Assembly (NCBI RefSeq): GCF_000771875.1
Contig: NZ_JPXX01000001.1
Location: 62,001-126,000 of the forward strand
Origin: Gallibacterium genomosp. 1
GTDB taxonomy: Bacteria; Pseudomonadota; Gammaproteobacteria; Enterobacterales; Pasteurellaceae
Length of the DNA stretch: 64,000 bases
Reading direction: 5' to 3'
The first letter of the stretch is position 1, and every line of letters starts with the position of its first letter. This document shows positions 1-10,485 of the stretch, piece by piece. Under the pieces are notes generated by a model. It did not search any database. It worked only from the letters and a program-made list of their open reading frames with translations, and was not told the DNA's origin. The translations under genes were made by a program, and so were the position numbers.

Positions 1-75
1 CTAGTAGATACCTTTTTGGTGATAATACACTCAATTTACAAAAATTAAAAAATATTCCAAAAAAATCTTTCAATT

Positions 76-119
76 TATGTAGCATACATATTGAATAAAT
101 ACAATTATTACAATAATAT
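76..119 (+). promoter_or_regulatory. Candidate promoter with abutting palindromic operator for the quinone reductase gene
   Basis: A perfect palindrome, TATGTA-GCA-TACATA (76-90), directly abuts a -35-like TTGAAT (91-96). Seventeen bases later comes a -10-like TAATAT (114-119). The start codon of the reductase gene follows at 163. The layout suggests a dimeric repressor or activator acting on this gene. The regulator is not in the window and may lie just to the left. Confidence 0.45.
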
Positions 120-162
120 TACTTGCGCTTATTGATAACCTTACTCTATTGAAATAAAAGTG

Positions 163-744
163 ATGAAACACTTAATCATCTATACACATCCTAACGAAAA
201 CAGCTTCAATCATGCCATTCTAGAAGAAGTGGTTCAAACTTCTAAAGAAATGGGAATGGATGTAGTCATCCGAGATCTTTATCAACTTAAATTTAATCCT
301 ATTCTAACATGGAATGAGTTTGAACAGATTAATAAAGGTAACATTCCTGTTGATATAAAATCGGAACAACAATTTATTAAAGAGGCAGAGCTCATTACTC
401 TTATTTATCCACTTTGGTGGATGGGATTCCCTGCTATATTAAAAGGATATCTCGATCGTGTTTTTAGTCACGGATTTGCATATAAAACAGATGACAACGG
501 CAGTGAAGGGTTATTAAATGATAAAAAAATGTTACAATTTGTAACATTTGGGAATAACATATACGAATATCAGCAAAAGGGATTTATGCAGGCATTTGAT
601 CACACACTGGTGAACGGTCTTTTCAATTATTGTGGTATTACGGATATTCATTCTCATTTTTTCGGCGACATTCATATTATTGATGATAAATTACGCAAAC
701 AAATTTTAGAAAATGTAAAAAAAGTGTTGCACAAACAAAAATAG
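163..744 (+). CDS. Flavodoxin-fold NAD(P)H:quinone oxidoreductase (Flavodoxin_2 family)
   Basis: This 193-residue soluble protein belongs to the family of FMN/FAD-dependent NAD(P)H quinone reductases (KefF/KefG, MdaB, YwrO relatives), which reduce quinones or nitro compounds by two electrons. The N-terminal IIYTHPNENSFN (residues 5-16) is the phosphate-binding loop. YPLWWMGFPAILKGYLDRV (82-100) is the family flavin-binding signature. A GTG three bases upstream is also in frame, but ATG at 163 is preferred; the ribosome site is weak either way. It precedes emrRAB by 198 bases in the same direction, which may tie it to detoxification. The substrate is unknown. Confidence 0.85.
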   Translation: MKHLIIYTHPNENSFNHAILEEVVQTSKEMGMDVVIRDLYQLKFNPILTWNEFEQINKGNIPVDIKSEQQFIKEAELITLIYPLWWMGFPAILKGYLDRVFSHGFAYKTDDNGSEGLLNDKKMLQFVTFGNNIYEYQQKGFMQAFDHTLVNGLFNYCGITDIHSHFFGDIHIIDDKLRKQILENVKKVLHKQK

Positions 745-766
745 ACATATATTTTAATACAACATC

Positions 767-786
767 TTTATAACTTTTGTTATAAA
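767..786. repeat. Perfect AT-rich inverted repeat between the reductase gene and emrR
   Basis: TTTATAAC and GTTATAAA form perfect 8-bp arms around a TTTT loop, 22 bases after the reductase stop codon. No T-run follows, so this is a poor intrinsic terminator. It could be an operator or a weak RNA hairpin. Confidence 0.4.
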
Positions 787-863
787 TACTTATTGCTAGG
801 TATTTATATTGCTTTACATAATTTATGTATCATTAATTGTAAATTATTTGGCAACTTTAAGTA

Positions 864-892
864 AACTTGATCAAAATATAATTTGACAAGTT
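864..892. promoter_or_regulatory. Candidate EmrR operator upstream of emrRAB
   Basis: AACTTGATCAAA (864-875) and TTTGACAAGTT (882-892) form an inverted repeat with a single unpaired base, about 50 bases upstream of the emrR start. MarR/EmrR-family dimers bind dyads of this size in their own promoters. The right arm contains TTGACA (883-888), so binding would probably block the promoter. Assignment to EmrR rests on position only. Confidence 0.45.
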
Positions 893-942
893 ATTATTGC
901 AAGGTTTTTTGTTTTACTCTATATTATTGCCCGAGGTAACTT

Positions 943-1458
943 ATGATGAATAAATTGTTATCTGATACTGATAGCGTATTAAAAATTTATGCAGAAGATT
1001 TCCCTAATATGCCATTAGATCAAGTCGTTCTTGTACGTTTATTATTCAATGTGAATAGTAATTATCTTGAACATCGCAACCATTTCCTTAAAGAGGTGGG
1101 ACTGAATCATACGCTTTTTGAAGCATTGATCGTAACTTATTTGCAACCTAACCACGAAATTCAACCTTCACATCTTAGTGAAATCTTAGGTTCATCACGC
1201 ACTAATGCAACTCGCATTTCCGATGAGCTTGTCGATAAAGGGTTAATTGATCGTATTAGCGTGCCGGAAGATAGACGTTGTTTCAGTTTACGTATTAATG
1301 AGAAAGGCTTGAAATTCTTGCAAGATATTTTACCTCATCAATGGGAATTAATGGGTTCTATCTTCAGTGTACTCACTGACAAAGAGAATCAAACTCTGCG
1401 TAAATTATTGCTTAAACTATCAAAACGTTTAGATGAGTATCATCCTCATAGAACGTAG
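943..1458 (+). CDS. emrR: MarR-family transcriptional repressor of the efflux operon (EmrR/MprA)
   Basis: This 171-residue winged-helix protein is close in length to E. coli MprA/EmrR (176). The DNA-binding region runs from about residue 75 to 125, with a recognition helix around SSRTNATRISDELVDKG (84-100) and the MarR-typical wing PEDRR (108-112). EmrR represses emrAB and is released by hydrophobic drugs and uncouplers. Two ATGs are adjacent; GAGG at 933-936 supports 943. emrA starts 21 bases downstream, so the three genes form one operon. A dyad upstream is a plausible autoregulatory site. Confidence 0.88.
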   Translation: MMNKLLSDTDSVLKIYAEDFPNMPLDQVVLVRLLFNVNSNYLEHRNHFLKEVGLNHTLFEALIVTYLQPNHEIQPSHLSEILGSSRTNATRISDELVDKGLIDRISVPEDRRCFSLRINEKGLKFLQDILPHQWELMGSIFSVLTDKENQTLRKLLLKLSKRLDEYHPHRT

Positions 1459-1479
1459 TTTTTACTTTAAGGTTTTTAT

Positions 1480-2646
1480 ATGTCAGAGATGTCCGAACAA
1501 GAAAAAAAGAATACTGTTCGTAATAACATTAGAAGGAAACGTCTAGTTTCCTTCTTTATTTTATTACTTATAATTTCCGCAGCCTGTTTTCTCTACTGGT
1601 TATTTTTTGTTAAAGATTTTACTGAAACTGATGATGCCTATGTGGCGGGCAATATCATTCAAGTTTCATCTCAAGTTTCCGGCAGTGTTGCCAAAGTAAA
1701 TTTTGAAAGCACTGATTTAGTCAATAAAGGTGATGTTTTAGTTGAGCTTGATAATAATGATGCTAAATTAGCACTTTCTCAAGCTAAACATACTTTAGCT
1801 GATACCGTCCGTAAAACAACCCAACTCACTTTTACTGAGAAACAATTGACCTCTCTACTTGCCGCCAAACAGATTGCATTAAAACAAGCCGAGCAAGATC
1901 TTTCTCGTCGTCAAGGTTTGAATAAAACCGGTGCAGTATCCAAAGAAGATTATCAACACGCAGTTGATGCGGTAACAATAGCGAAAAGCGATTTGAATGC
2001 GACATATGAACAGTTAAATGCCACTAAAGCCTTATTGCTAAATACACCTATTGCCGAACAACCTGCCGTGATTCAAGCAGCTGACAATGTTCGTCAAGCG
2101 TGGTTAAATTTACAGCGCACTAAAGTAATCAGTCCGGCTACTGGTTATATTGCTAAACGCAGTGTACAGGTGGGTGAAAGTATTAAAGCAGGTTCGCCAT
2201 TGCTTGCCGTAGTGCCACTTAATCAGATCTGGTTAGATGCCAACTTTAAAGAAACCCAATTAAAAAATATCCGAATAGGTCAGCCGGTTAATATCGTTTT
2301 TGATTTATATGGTGATGACATTGAATTTGACGGTACAGTAACTGGTATTGATGCTGGAACAGGTAGTGCTTTTTCACTTTTGCCGGCACAAAATGCAACC
2401 GGAAACTGGATTAAAGTAGTTCAACGTCTGCCAGTCAGAATCACCCTTAATCCAGAACAGATCCAGAAATATCCATTACGCATAGGACTCTCAGCAACAG
2501 CAGAAGTCAATACTTCAAATCAAGATGGAGAGGTGCTACCGAGTAAGGTTCGTAATCAACCTCTTTATCAAACTGATACTGTACATTATGATTTAGCGCC
2601 GATTGATCAAGAAATTATGGAAATTATCCAACAGAATAGTCATTAA
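1480..2646 (+). CDS. emrA: Multidrug efflux membrane fusion protein EmrA
   Basis: This is the periplasmic adaptor of the EmrAB-TolC efflux pump (388 residues; E. coli EmrA 390). A single membrane anchor spans about residues 22-45. The split biotinyl-lipoyl domain follows: DDAYVAGNIIQVSSQVSGSV, then DVLVELDNNDA. A long alpha-helical hairpin occupies residues about 90-215, with a second lipoyl half and beta-barrel after it. It links the inner-membrane transporter EmrB, encoded next, to an outer membrane channel. The gene lies between emrR and emrB with short spacers. Confidence 0.92.
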   Translation: MSEMSEQEKKNTVRNNIRRKRLVSFFILLLIISAACFLYWLFFVKDFTETDDAYVAGNIIQVSSQVSGSVAKVNFESTDLVNKGDVLVELDNNDAKLALSQAKHTLADTVRKTTQLTFTEKQLTSLLAAKQIALKQAEQDLSRRQGLNKTGAVSKEDYQHAVDAVTIAKSDLNATYEQLNATKALLLNTPIAEQPAVIQAADNVRQAWLNLQRTKVISPATGYIAKRSVQVGESIKAGSPLLAVVPLNQIWLDANFKETQLKNIRIGQPVNIVFDLYGDDIEFDGTVTGIDAGTGSAFSLLPAQNATGNWIKVVQRLPVRITLNPEQIQKYPLRIGLSATAEVNTSNQDGEVLPSKVRNQPLYQTDTVHYDLAPIDQEIMEIIQQNSH

Positions 2647-2660
2647 TTGGGAGTGTCAGA

Positions 2661-4178
2661 ATGAATCAAACACCAATTAAAGGCGGCGCATTAGTTATGA
2701 TGACATTAGGGCTTGCGTTGGCTACTTTTATGCAAGTCCTTGATTCAACTATCGCTAATGTTGCTATTCCTACTATCGCTGGCGATCTAGGAGCTTCAAG
2801 TACACAAGGAACTTGGGTAATCACCTCTTTTGGTGTTGCAAATGCAATTGCAATTCCTATTACCGGTTGGCTAGCTCGGCGTTTCGGTGAAGTAAAACTA
2901 TTTTTGGTTTCAGTGCTGATCTTTGTTATTGCCTCTTGGTTATGCGGTATTTCACATTCACTGAATATGTTGATTGCTTGCCGTATTATTCAAGGTTTAG
3001 CTGCTGGTCCAATTGTACCATTATCACAAAGTTTATTACTCAATAACTATCCTCCACAGCGTCGTGCAATGGCATTAGCTTTCTGGTCTATGACTGTGGT
3101 GGTTGCACCAATTTGCGGTCCGATTTTAGGCGGCTGGCTAAGCGATGACTTCCATTGGGGTTGGATCTTTTTTATCAATATTCCAGTTGGAATTTTAGTT
3201 ATTTTATTCACACAAATTACATTAAGAGATCGTGAAACTAAAACCTACAAGCAACCGATTGACAGTATCGGTTTAATTCTGCTTATTTTCGGTGTAGGAG
3301 CCTTACAATTAATGTTGGATCGTGGACGTGAAGAAGATTGGTTCAATTCAACTGAAATTGTTGTATTAGCAATTATTGCTGCCATTGGTTTAATCACCTT
3401 AATCATTTGGGAATTGGGTGAAAAACATCCTATTGTTGATATTGCGCTGTTTCAGAAACGCAATTTCACTGTCGGTTGCCTTTGTACCTCTCTAGCATTC
3501 CTAATTTATTTAGGTTCTGTTGTTTTAATTCCGCTGTTATTACAGCAGGTATATGGTTATACAGCAACGTGGGCAGGTCTTGCGACTGCACCAATTGGCT
3601 TATTTCCGCTGTTACTCTCCCCCATTATCGGACGTTTCGGACATAAAGTGGATATGCGTTTATTGGTTACTGTCAGTTTCTTCGTTTATGCATTGACATT
3701 CCACTGGCGTGCAGTCACTTTTGAACCTGATATGGATTTTGCTGCAGTAGCTCTTCCTCAATTTATACAAGGGATAGCTGTTGCCTGCTTCTTTATGCCT
3801 TTAACCACTATTACTCTTTCAGGATTAAAACCTGAAGAAACAGCCTCTGCTTCAAGTTTATTCAACTTTTTACGTACCTTAGCTGGTTCAGTCGGGACAT
3901 CCTTAACCACGTTTATGTGGTATAATCGCGAGGCTCTACATCATGGTGAAATGGTGGAAAATATTACGCCGTACAATCCAGCATCTCAGCAATATTTCCA
4001 AGCAATGGCAGAAAAAGGCTTGAATGAAACACAAACAGCCGCTTCTCTTGCTAATCAAATCACACAACAAGGGCTAATTATTGGTGCAAACGAAATATTC
4101 TATGTTTCAGCTATTGCATTTATGTTGCTTTTTGTCATTATTTGGTTAGCAAAACCACCTTTCGGTACAAAACATTAA
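2661..4178 (+). CDS. emrB: Multidrug efflux MFS transporter EmrB (DHA2 family, 14 TM)
   Basis: This 505-residue inner membrane proton/drug antiporter belongs to the DHA2 family (E. coli EmrB 512). LDSTIANVAIPTIAGDLGAS near residues 27-46 is the family's first-helix signature. GWLARRFGEVKLF is the motif A loop, and RIIQGLAAGPIVPLSQSLL matches motif C. About 14 hydrophobic segments are visible. It pairs with EmrA (gap 14 bases) and exports uncouplers, bile acids and lipophilic drugs in known members. A strong terminator follows. Confidence 0.93.
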   Translation: MNQTPIKGGALVMMTLGLALATFMQVLDSTIANVAIPTIAGDLGASSTQGTWVITSFGVANAIAIPITGWLARRFGEVKLFLVSVLIFVIASWLCGISHSLNMLIACRIIQGLAAGPIVPLSQSLLLNNYPPQRRAMALAFWSMTVVVAPICGPILGGWLSDDFHWGWIFFINIPVGILVILFTQITLRDRETKTYKQPIDSIGLILLIFGVGALQLMLDRGREEDWFNSTEIVVLAIIAAIGLITLIIWELGEKHPIVDIALFQKRNFTVGCLCTSLAFLIYLGSVVLIPLLLQQVYGYTATWAGLATAPIGLFPLLLSPIIGRFGHKVDMRLLVTVSFFVYALTFHWRAVTFEPDMDFAAVALPQFIQGIAVACFFMPLTTITLSGLKPEETASASSLFNFLRTLAGSVGTSLTTFMWYNREALHHGEMVENITPYNPASQQYFQAMAEKGLNETQTAASLANQITQQGLIIGANEIFYVSAIAFMLLFVIIWLAKPPFGTKH

Positions 4179-4185
4179 CCATAAT

Positions 4186-4222
4186 AAACGGTGTGTCACC
4201 TAATTCCGCCACACCGTTTTTT
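4186..4222 (+). terminator. Rho-independent terminator of emrRAB
   Basis: AAACGGTGTG (4186-4195) pairs perfectly with CACACCGTTT (4210-4219), and a run of Ts continues to 4222. It lies 8 bases after the emrB stop codon. Confidence 0.9.
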
Positions 4223-4223
4223 G

Positions 4224-4595
4224 ATGATAATAAGCAACATACCTATCAACATTTTTAATCAAGCTATTGGCGAAGTTATTGAAAATTTTACCGCCGGAGA
4301 AAAAACGAATATTAATAGCTTAGAAGTCCATTATTGCCGCTTAGAGCGTCTTTGCACTGAGCATTATTTGGATAATATTTGTCCTGAAAGTTTAGCATTA
4401 CAATGGATCTACTTGCCAATGAATGCCTTGCCAGGTAAAGAATATTCGATAATTTTTACAGCAAAATCAGCAATCTGACGATCTCTATTATTTAGCAATC
4501 ATTGATAAAGGAAGAAATCGCAATACGGCTTGATTTTCAATGCTGCCACAGAAGTAGTTACAAATGAAGCCGAAGTCTGGGCGCTGGCTGGCTGA
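4224..4595 (+). pseudogene. Frameshifted remnant of an unrecognised protein of about 125 residues
   Basis: An open frame starts at ATG 4224 (MIISNIPINIFNQ...) and stops at 4478. Coding-like sequence continues in another frame from about 4465 (QQSDDLYYLAIIDKGRNRNT) to TGA at 4531, then returns to the first frame (LIFNAATEVVTNEAEVWALA) and stops at 4593-4595. One shift lies at an AAAA run (4463-4466), the other near 4530. No ribosome site is visible and the start touches the emrB terminator. I do not recognise the family. The joined product is inferred by eye. Confidence 0.5.
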
Positions 4596-4644
4596 ATAAA
4601 ATTTTGATGATAATAGAAAACAGAAAACCTCTTTGAATGACTAA

Positions 4645-4671
4645 AAAAGATGGGATTTTCCCATCTTTTTC
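4645..4671 (-). terminator. Bidirectional hairpin terminator downstream of cmoB
   Basis: GATGGGA and TCCCATC form a hairpin (about 4649-4665) with an A-run on the left and a T-run on the right. It can therefore terminate transcription on both strands. It lies 13 bases beyond the cmoB stop codon. Confidence 0.85.
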
Positions 4672-4683
4672 AACACCTTGTTA

Positions 4684-5649
4684 TTATTTTTCGGCAATAA
4701 TCACCGCACGTTTCGGTGCCGGATAACCTTCAATTGTTTTGCTATGATCAGACGCATCAAGAAAATCAATTAAACTTTCATTTTCCAGCCATTCCGTTTT
4801 CCGTTGCTCCTGCAACGAAGTTACCGCTACATCAACACAACGTGCATTTTTAAAACCAGTTTTATTCAACCAATTTAACAGTGCCTCCACCGATGGAATA
4901 AAATAGACATTTTTCATTTTTGCATAACGATCCCCCGGAACAAGCACACTATTCTTATCACCATCAACAACTAGCGTTTCCAGCACTAACTCACCTCCTT
5001 TCCGCAATTGTGCTTTCAATTGAGAAAGATGATCCAATGGTGATTTACGGTGATAAAGTACCCCCATTGAAAATACGGTATCAAATACATTTAACGGTTG
5101 CATCTGCTCGATTCCTAACGGAATCAAATGTGCGCGGCGATCATTATTCAGCAACTTTCTTACTGCTTCAAACTGGCACAGAAATAGCTCCGTTGGATCT
5201 ATACCAACAACAAGATTAGCACCTTCACCCACCATTCTCCACATATGATAACCACTACCACACCCTACATCCAAAACCAAACGATCTTTTAATGGTGAAA
5301 TATGCGGTAAAAGACGATTCCATTTAAAATCGGAACGCCATTCACAATCAATATATACTCCATAGAGATGAAAAGGACCTTTGCGCCACGGCATTAACTG
5401 TTTTAAATGATAAATCATTCGTTGCCGTTCACCTTCGGATAATGGTATGTCCAATTCCGCAGACACACTATGTTGTAACTCAATCCGAGCAGATTGTCGT
5501 TCCGGCAAAAATTCAATTACTTTGACCCATTTCTCATACTCGCCGTGAGTATTTGATTGCCATTGTTTTAATTGTGCCGGCAAGGTCTCCAACCAAGCAG
5601 ACAACTCGCTTGTCGCTATCTGCTGGTAAAAAGGACGGAAATCAATCAT
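4684..5649 (-). CDS. cmoB: tRNA U34 carboxymethyltransferase CmoB
   Basis: CmoB transfers the carboxymethyl group of carboxy-SAM to 5-hydroxyuridine at tRNA position 34, giving cmo5U and wider wobble decoding. The 321-residue length matches the family (E. coli 323). [18 protein letters not shown] (123-140) is the SAM-fold glycine motif, and [13 protein letters not shown] follows. The carboxy-SAM synthase gene cmoA is not in this window. The start lies 18 bases after the serS stop codon, so it may be co-transcribed with serS. No clear ribosome site is seen. Confidence 0.93.
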   Translation of the reverse strand: MIDFRPFYQQIATSELSAWLETLPAQLKQWQSNTHGEYEKWVKVIEFLPERQSARIELQHSVSAELDIPLSEGERQRMIYHLKQLMPWRKGPFHLYGVYIDCEWRSDFKWNRLLPHISPLKDRLVLDVGCGSGYHMWRMVGEGANLVVGIDPTELFLCQFEAVRKLLNNDRRAHLIPLGIEQMQPLNVFDTVFSMGVLYHRKSPLDHLSQLKAQLRKGGELVLETLVVDGDKNSVLVPGDRYAKMKNVYFIPSVEALLNWLNKTGFKNARCVDVAVTSLQEQRKTEWLENESLIDFLDASDHSKTIEGYPAPKRAVIIAEK

Positions 5650-5667
5650 AAACAGATAAAATATTCC

Positions 5668-7038
<1,371 letters not shown>

Positions 7039-7051
7039 TTAAATAATTTTC

Positions 7052-10000
7052 CTAATTTTGTGCTGCAATTTTTGCAATGAGTTCCGCTACAAAATCCAAA
7101 CGTTGTTGACTGTCATCAAAATTTTTCACAAATTTAAATTTGTGAGGACCATCAAAACGATAAACTTTCGGTGCTTGTTGAATTAGTTTTAAGAAAACCA
7201 TTGGGTCAAGCTGAGTATTAGCACTGAACTCAATAAAACCGCCTGTTGCCATCGTTTCTATTTTTTGAATACCCAACGGTTTTGCCTGTAAGCGCAATGA
7301 TGCAATTTCAAATAAATTTTTAGTCGCATTCGGTAATAAGCCAAAACGGTCTATCAATTCCACTTTAAGCTCGGAAAGTTCTTCTTCTGTTTTCGCACCG
7401 GCAATTCTTTTGTAGAAGGATAAACGCAAATTCACATCACCGAGATAATCTTCGGGTAATAATGCCGGAATGCGTAGATCAATCTCAACCTGAGACTGTG
7501 TTAATTCATCTAATGACGGCTCTTTACCCTGTTTTAGAGCTTGCATCGCATTTTCCAGCATCTCCATATACAGTGAAAAACCGATAGTTTCAATCTGTCC
7601 ACTCTGTTCATCTCCCAATAATTCTCCAGCTCCCCGAATCTCCAGATCGTGAGTTGCCAGAACAAAACCAGCACCTAAATTATCTAAACTACTCAAAGCT
7701 TCCAACCGTTTTTGTGCATCTTTCGTCATCAATTTTGCCGGCGGAGCCAATAAATAAGCATACGCTTGATGATGCGAACGCCCAACACGTCCACGTAACT
7801 GATGTAGTTGCGCCAATCCGAAATGATCGGCACGTTCAATGATAATGGTATTGGCACTTGGAATATCGATACCCGTTTCAATAATGGTAGTACAAACTAA
7901 AACATTAAAGCGTTGATGATAAAAATCTGTCATTACTCGTTCTAGTTCACGCTCTCTCATTTGCCCGTGTCCAATACCTATTCTCGCTTCAGGAACCAAT
8001 TCTGCCAGTTTTTCCGCACAATTTTGAATAGTAGCAACATCATTATGCAGATAATAGACCTGTCCACCGCGTAAAATTTCACGCAAAATGGCTTCACGCA
8101 CAACGCGATTATCTTGTTCTCTGACAAAGGTTTTAATTACCAAACGGCGTGCCGGTGGTGTTGAAATAATCGATAAATCGCGAATACCGTTCATCGCCAT
8201 ATTTAAAGTACGTGGAATCGGTGTTGCCGTCAGCGTCAAAATATCAATATTACTGCGGAGCTGTTTAATTTTTTCTTTTTGTCTGACACCGAATCTATGC
8301 TCCTCATCAATAATCAGCAATCCTAAATCGTGGAAATTAACATCACCCTGTAACAATTTATGCGTGCCAATTAAAATATCAATTTTTCCTTCTTCAACAA
8401 GAGTTAATACATTTTTTTGCTCTTTTGATGTCTTAAAACGTGATAAAACTTCCACATTTACCGGTAAATTAGCAAAACGATCACGAAAATTATCATAATG
8501 TTGTTGCGCCAATAAAGTAGTTGGTACCAACACTGCTACCTGTTTATGATTCATTACTGCTAAAAAAGCAGCTCGCATCGCCACTTCCGTTTTTCCGAAC
8601 CCCACATCGCCACAAACCAAGCGATCCATCGGCTTCGCCTGACACATATCGCCAATCACTGCATTAATTGCCATCTGCTGATCATAGGTTTCCTCAAAAG
8701 GAAACGTATCAGCAAATTGTTGGAATTCCTCACGATCATATTTAAAAGCAAATCCCGGTTGAGATTCACGTTTCGCATACACATCTAACAGCTCCGCTGC
8801 CACATCACGCACTTTTTCTGCTGCTTTTTGCCGTGATCTTGCCCAAGCATCACTGCCTAATTTATGTAACGGCGCATTTTCTTCTCCACCGCCAACATAT
8901 CGACTGATTAAATGCAACGAAGAAACCGGCACATATAATTTTGCTTCGTCGGCATAACGCAATACCAGATATTCCGCCACCATTCCACCGGCATCCAATG
9001 TTGTCAAACCGTCATAACGCCCGACACCGTGCTCCAAATGTACCACCGGCTGTCCAATTTTTAATTCTGCCAAATTACGAATTAAAGCGTCAGGATTAAC
9101 GTTTTTTTGTTGTTGTCGATGACGCGTCTGAACTTTCTCTCCTAAAAGATCAGTTTCACAAATAAAGGCAAATTTCTGCTCTGCTATAAAACCACGATCC
9201 ATTGCCCCAATCATTAAATTAAAACGCTGCTGCGGCAGTTGTTCCAATGATGTGATTGAAGTCGGCTTGATCTTCAATGGTTTTAACAAAGAGAGTAACG
9301 TTTCTCGCCGTCCTTCACTCTCTACCGAAAAGATGATCGGTTGCTCAAATTGCTCAATGAAATGTCTTAGCTGTTTTAGCGGTTCTTTTTGCTGGGAATG
9401 GACTGTTAATTCCGGCAATGCTTTAATTGCCAAATTTTGATTGCTCGCTTTTTCTGCTAAACACTGCTCTGACAAGGTTAAACGTGGATAATCTTTTAAA
9501 TATTGATTGACATATTCCATTTTTAGCCACAATTCATTCGGCGCTAATAACGGACGCATCGGATCAACTTTTTGGCTTTCATAACGTGATTCTGCATCAC
9601 TAAAGAAGAGTTCACCGTTATTTTGAATTTTTTCATCCGTAATAAACAGTGTATTGATTGGAATATAATCAAAGAAAGTTGCCATCTTCTCAAAAAAGAG
9701 TGGCTGCCAATATTCAATTCCAGCAAATAACGTTCCTTTACTGATTTGTTGATAAATATGTTCCGGATCGCGACGAATTTCACCGAATTTTTCACGAAAA
9801 TTAGTGCGGAAAAACTCAATTCCTTTTTCATCAATAGGAAATTCGTGTGCCGGTAACAGATCAATCTGTGGAATTTCAGCTATTGTACGTTGTGTATCAA
9901 CATCAAAGGTACGAATACTGTCAATTTCATCATCAAAAAAATCCAACCGATACGGTAAAACACTTCCCATTGGATAAAGATCAAGCAGTGCGCCTCGCAC

Positions 10001-10483
10001 TGCAAATTCTCCGTGTTCAAATACTTGATCAACGGCTCGATAACCGGCTTTAATCAATTGAGATTTAAGCTGTTCAAGTTGGCAAGTTTGTCCTTTTTTA
10101 ATTAAAAAAACATTTTGTGCTAAATAACTTGGTGGACAAACACGCTGCATTAAGGTATTGATCGGCAAAATGACAACACCTTTCTGTTGCTGTTGCAACT
10201 GAAATAATGTACTTAATCTAGTTGAGATAATTTCTTGATGTGGTGAAAAATTATCATAAGGCAAAGTTTCCCAATCAGAAAAAATTTGTGCTGTTAGTGA
10301 AAACTGTTGTAGCGCCTGCACTAAATGATTAGCTTGCCGCATATCCGCCGTTACCACTACCACCAATCCTTGATACTGTGTTGCAATCTCTGTAATCGCC
10401 AATACTCGACTATCGGCAATCATATTACCTAAGACCTTATGATCTTTTGCTTTTTTCGGAATATTGATATCAAAAATCTGCAT
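7052..10483 (-). CDS. mfd: Transcription-repair coupling factor Mfd
   Basis: Mfd is an ATP-driven translocase that removes RNA polymerase stalled at lesions and recruits UvrA. The protein has 1143 residues (E. coli 1148). UvrB-homology modules occupy the N-terminal part, and a CarD-like RNA polymerase interaction domain lies around residues 475-550 (IGQPVVHLEHGVGRYDGL). The RecG-like motor follows, with Walker A GDVGFGKTE (near 623) and IIDEEHRFG (near 726). The C-terminal TRCF domain is present. It starts 2 bases after the rlmL stop codon, so the two genes are translationally linked. Confidence 0.96.
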   Translation of the reverse strand: MQIFDINIPKKAKDHKVLGNMIADSRVLAITEIATQYQGLVVVVTADMRQANHLVQALQQFSLTAQIFSDWETLPYDNFSPHQEIISTRLSTLFQLQQQQKGVVILPINTLMQRVCPPSYLAQNVFLIKKGQTCQLEQLKSQLIKAGYRAVDQVFEHGEFAVRGALLDLYPMGSVLPYRLDFFDDEIDSIRTFDVDTQRTIAEIPQIDLLPAHEFPIDEKGIEFFRTNFREKFGEIRRDPEHIYQQISKGTLFAGIEYWQPLFFEKMATFFDYIPINTLFITDEKIQNNGELFFSDAESRYESQKVDPMRPLLAPNELWLKMEYVNQYLKDYPRLTLSEQCLAEKASNQNLAIKALPELTVHSQQKEPLKQLRHFIEQFEQPIIFSVESEGRRETLLSLLKPLKIKPTSITSLEQLPQQRFNLMIGAMDRGFIAEQKFAFICETDLLGEKVQTRHRQQQKNVNPDALIRNLAELKIGQPVVHLEHGVGRYDGLTTLDAGGMVAEYLVLRYADEAKLYVPVSSLHLISRYVGGGEENAPLHKLGSDAWARSRQKAAEKVRDVAAELLDVYAKRESQPGFAFKYDREEFQQFADTFPFEETYDQQMAINAVIGDMCQAKPMDRLVCGDVGFGKTEVAMRAAFLAVMNHKQVAVLVPTTLLAQQHYDNFRDRFANLPVNVEVLSRFKTSKEQKNVLTLVEEGKIDILIGTHKLLQGDVNFHDLGLLIIDEEHRFGVRQKEKIKQLRSNIDILTLTATPIPRTLNMAMNGIRDLSIISTPPARRLVIKTFVREQDNRVVREAILREILRGGQVYYLHNDVATIQNCAEKLAELVPEARIGIGHGQMRERELERVMTDFYHQRFNVLVCTTIIETGIDIPSANTIIIERADHFGLAQLHQLRGRVGRSHHQAYAYLLAPPAKLMTKDAQKRLEALSSLDNLGAGFVLATHDLEIRGAGELLGDEQSGQIETIGFSLYMEMLENAMQALKQGKEPSLDELTQSQVEIDLRIPALLPEDYLGDVNLRLSFYKRIAGAKTEEELSELKVELIDRFGLLPNATKNLFEIASLRLQAKPLGIQKIETMATGGFIEFSANTQLDPMVFLKLIQQAPKVYRFDGPHKFKFVKNFDDSQQRLDFVAELIAKIAAQN

Positions 10484-10485
10484 AA

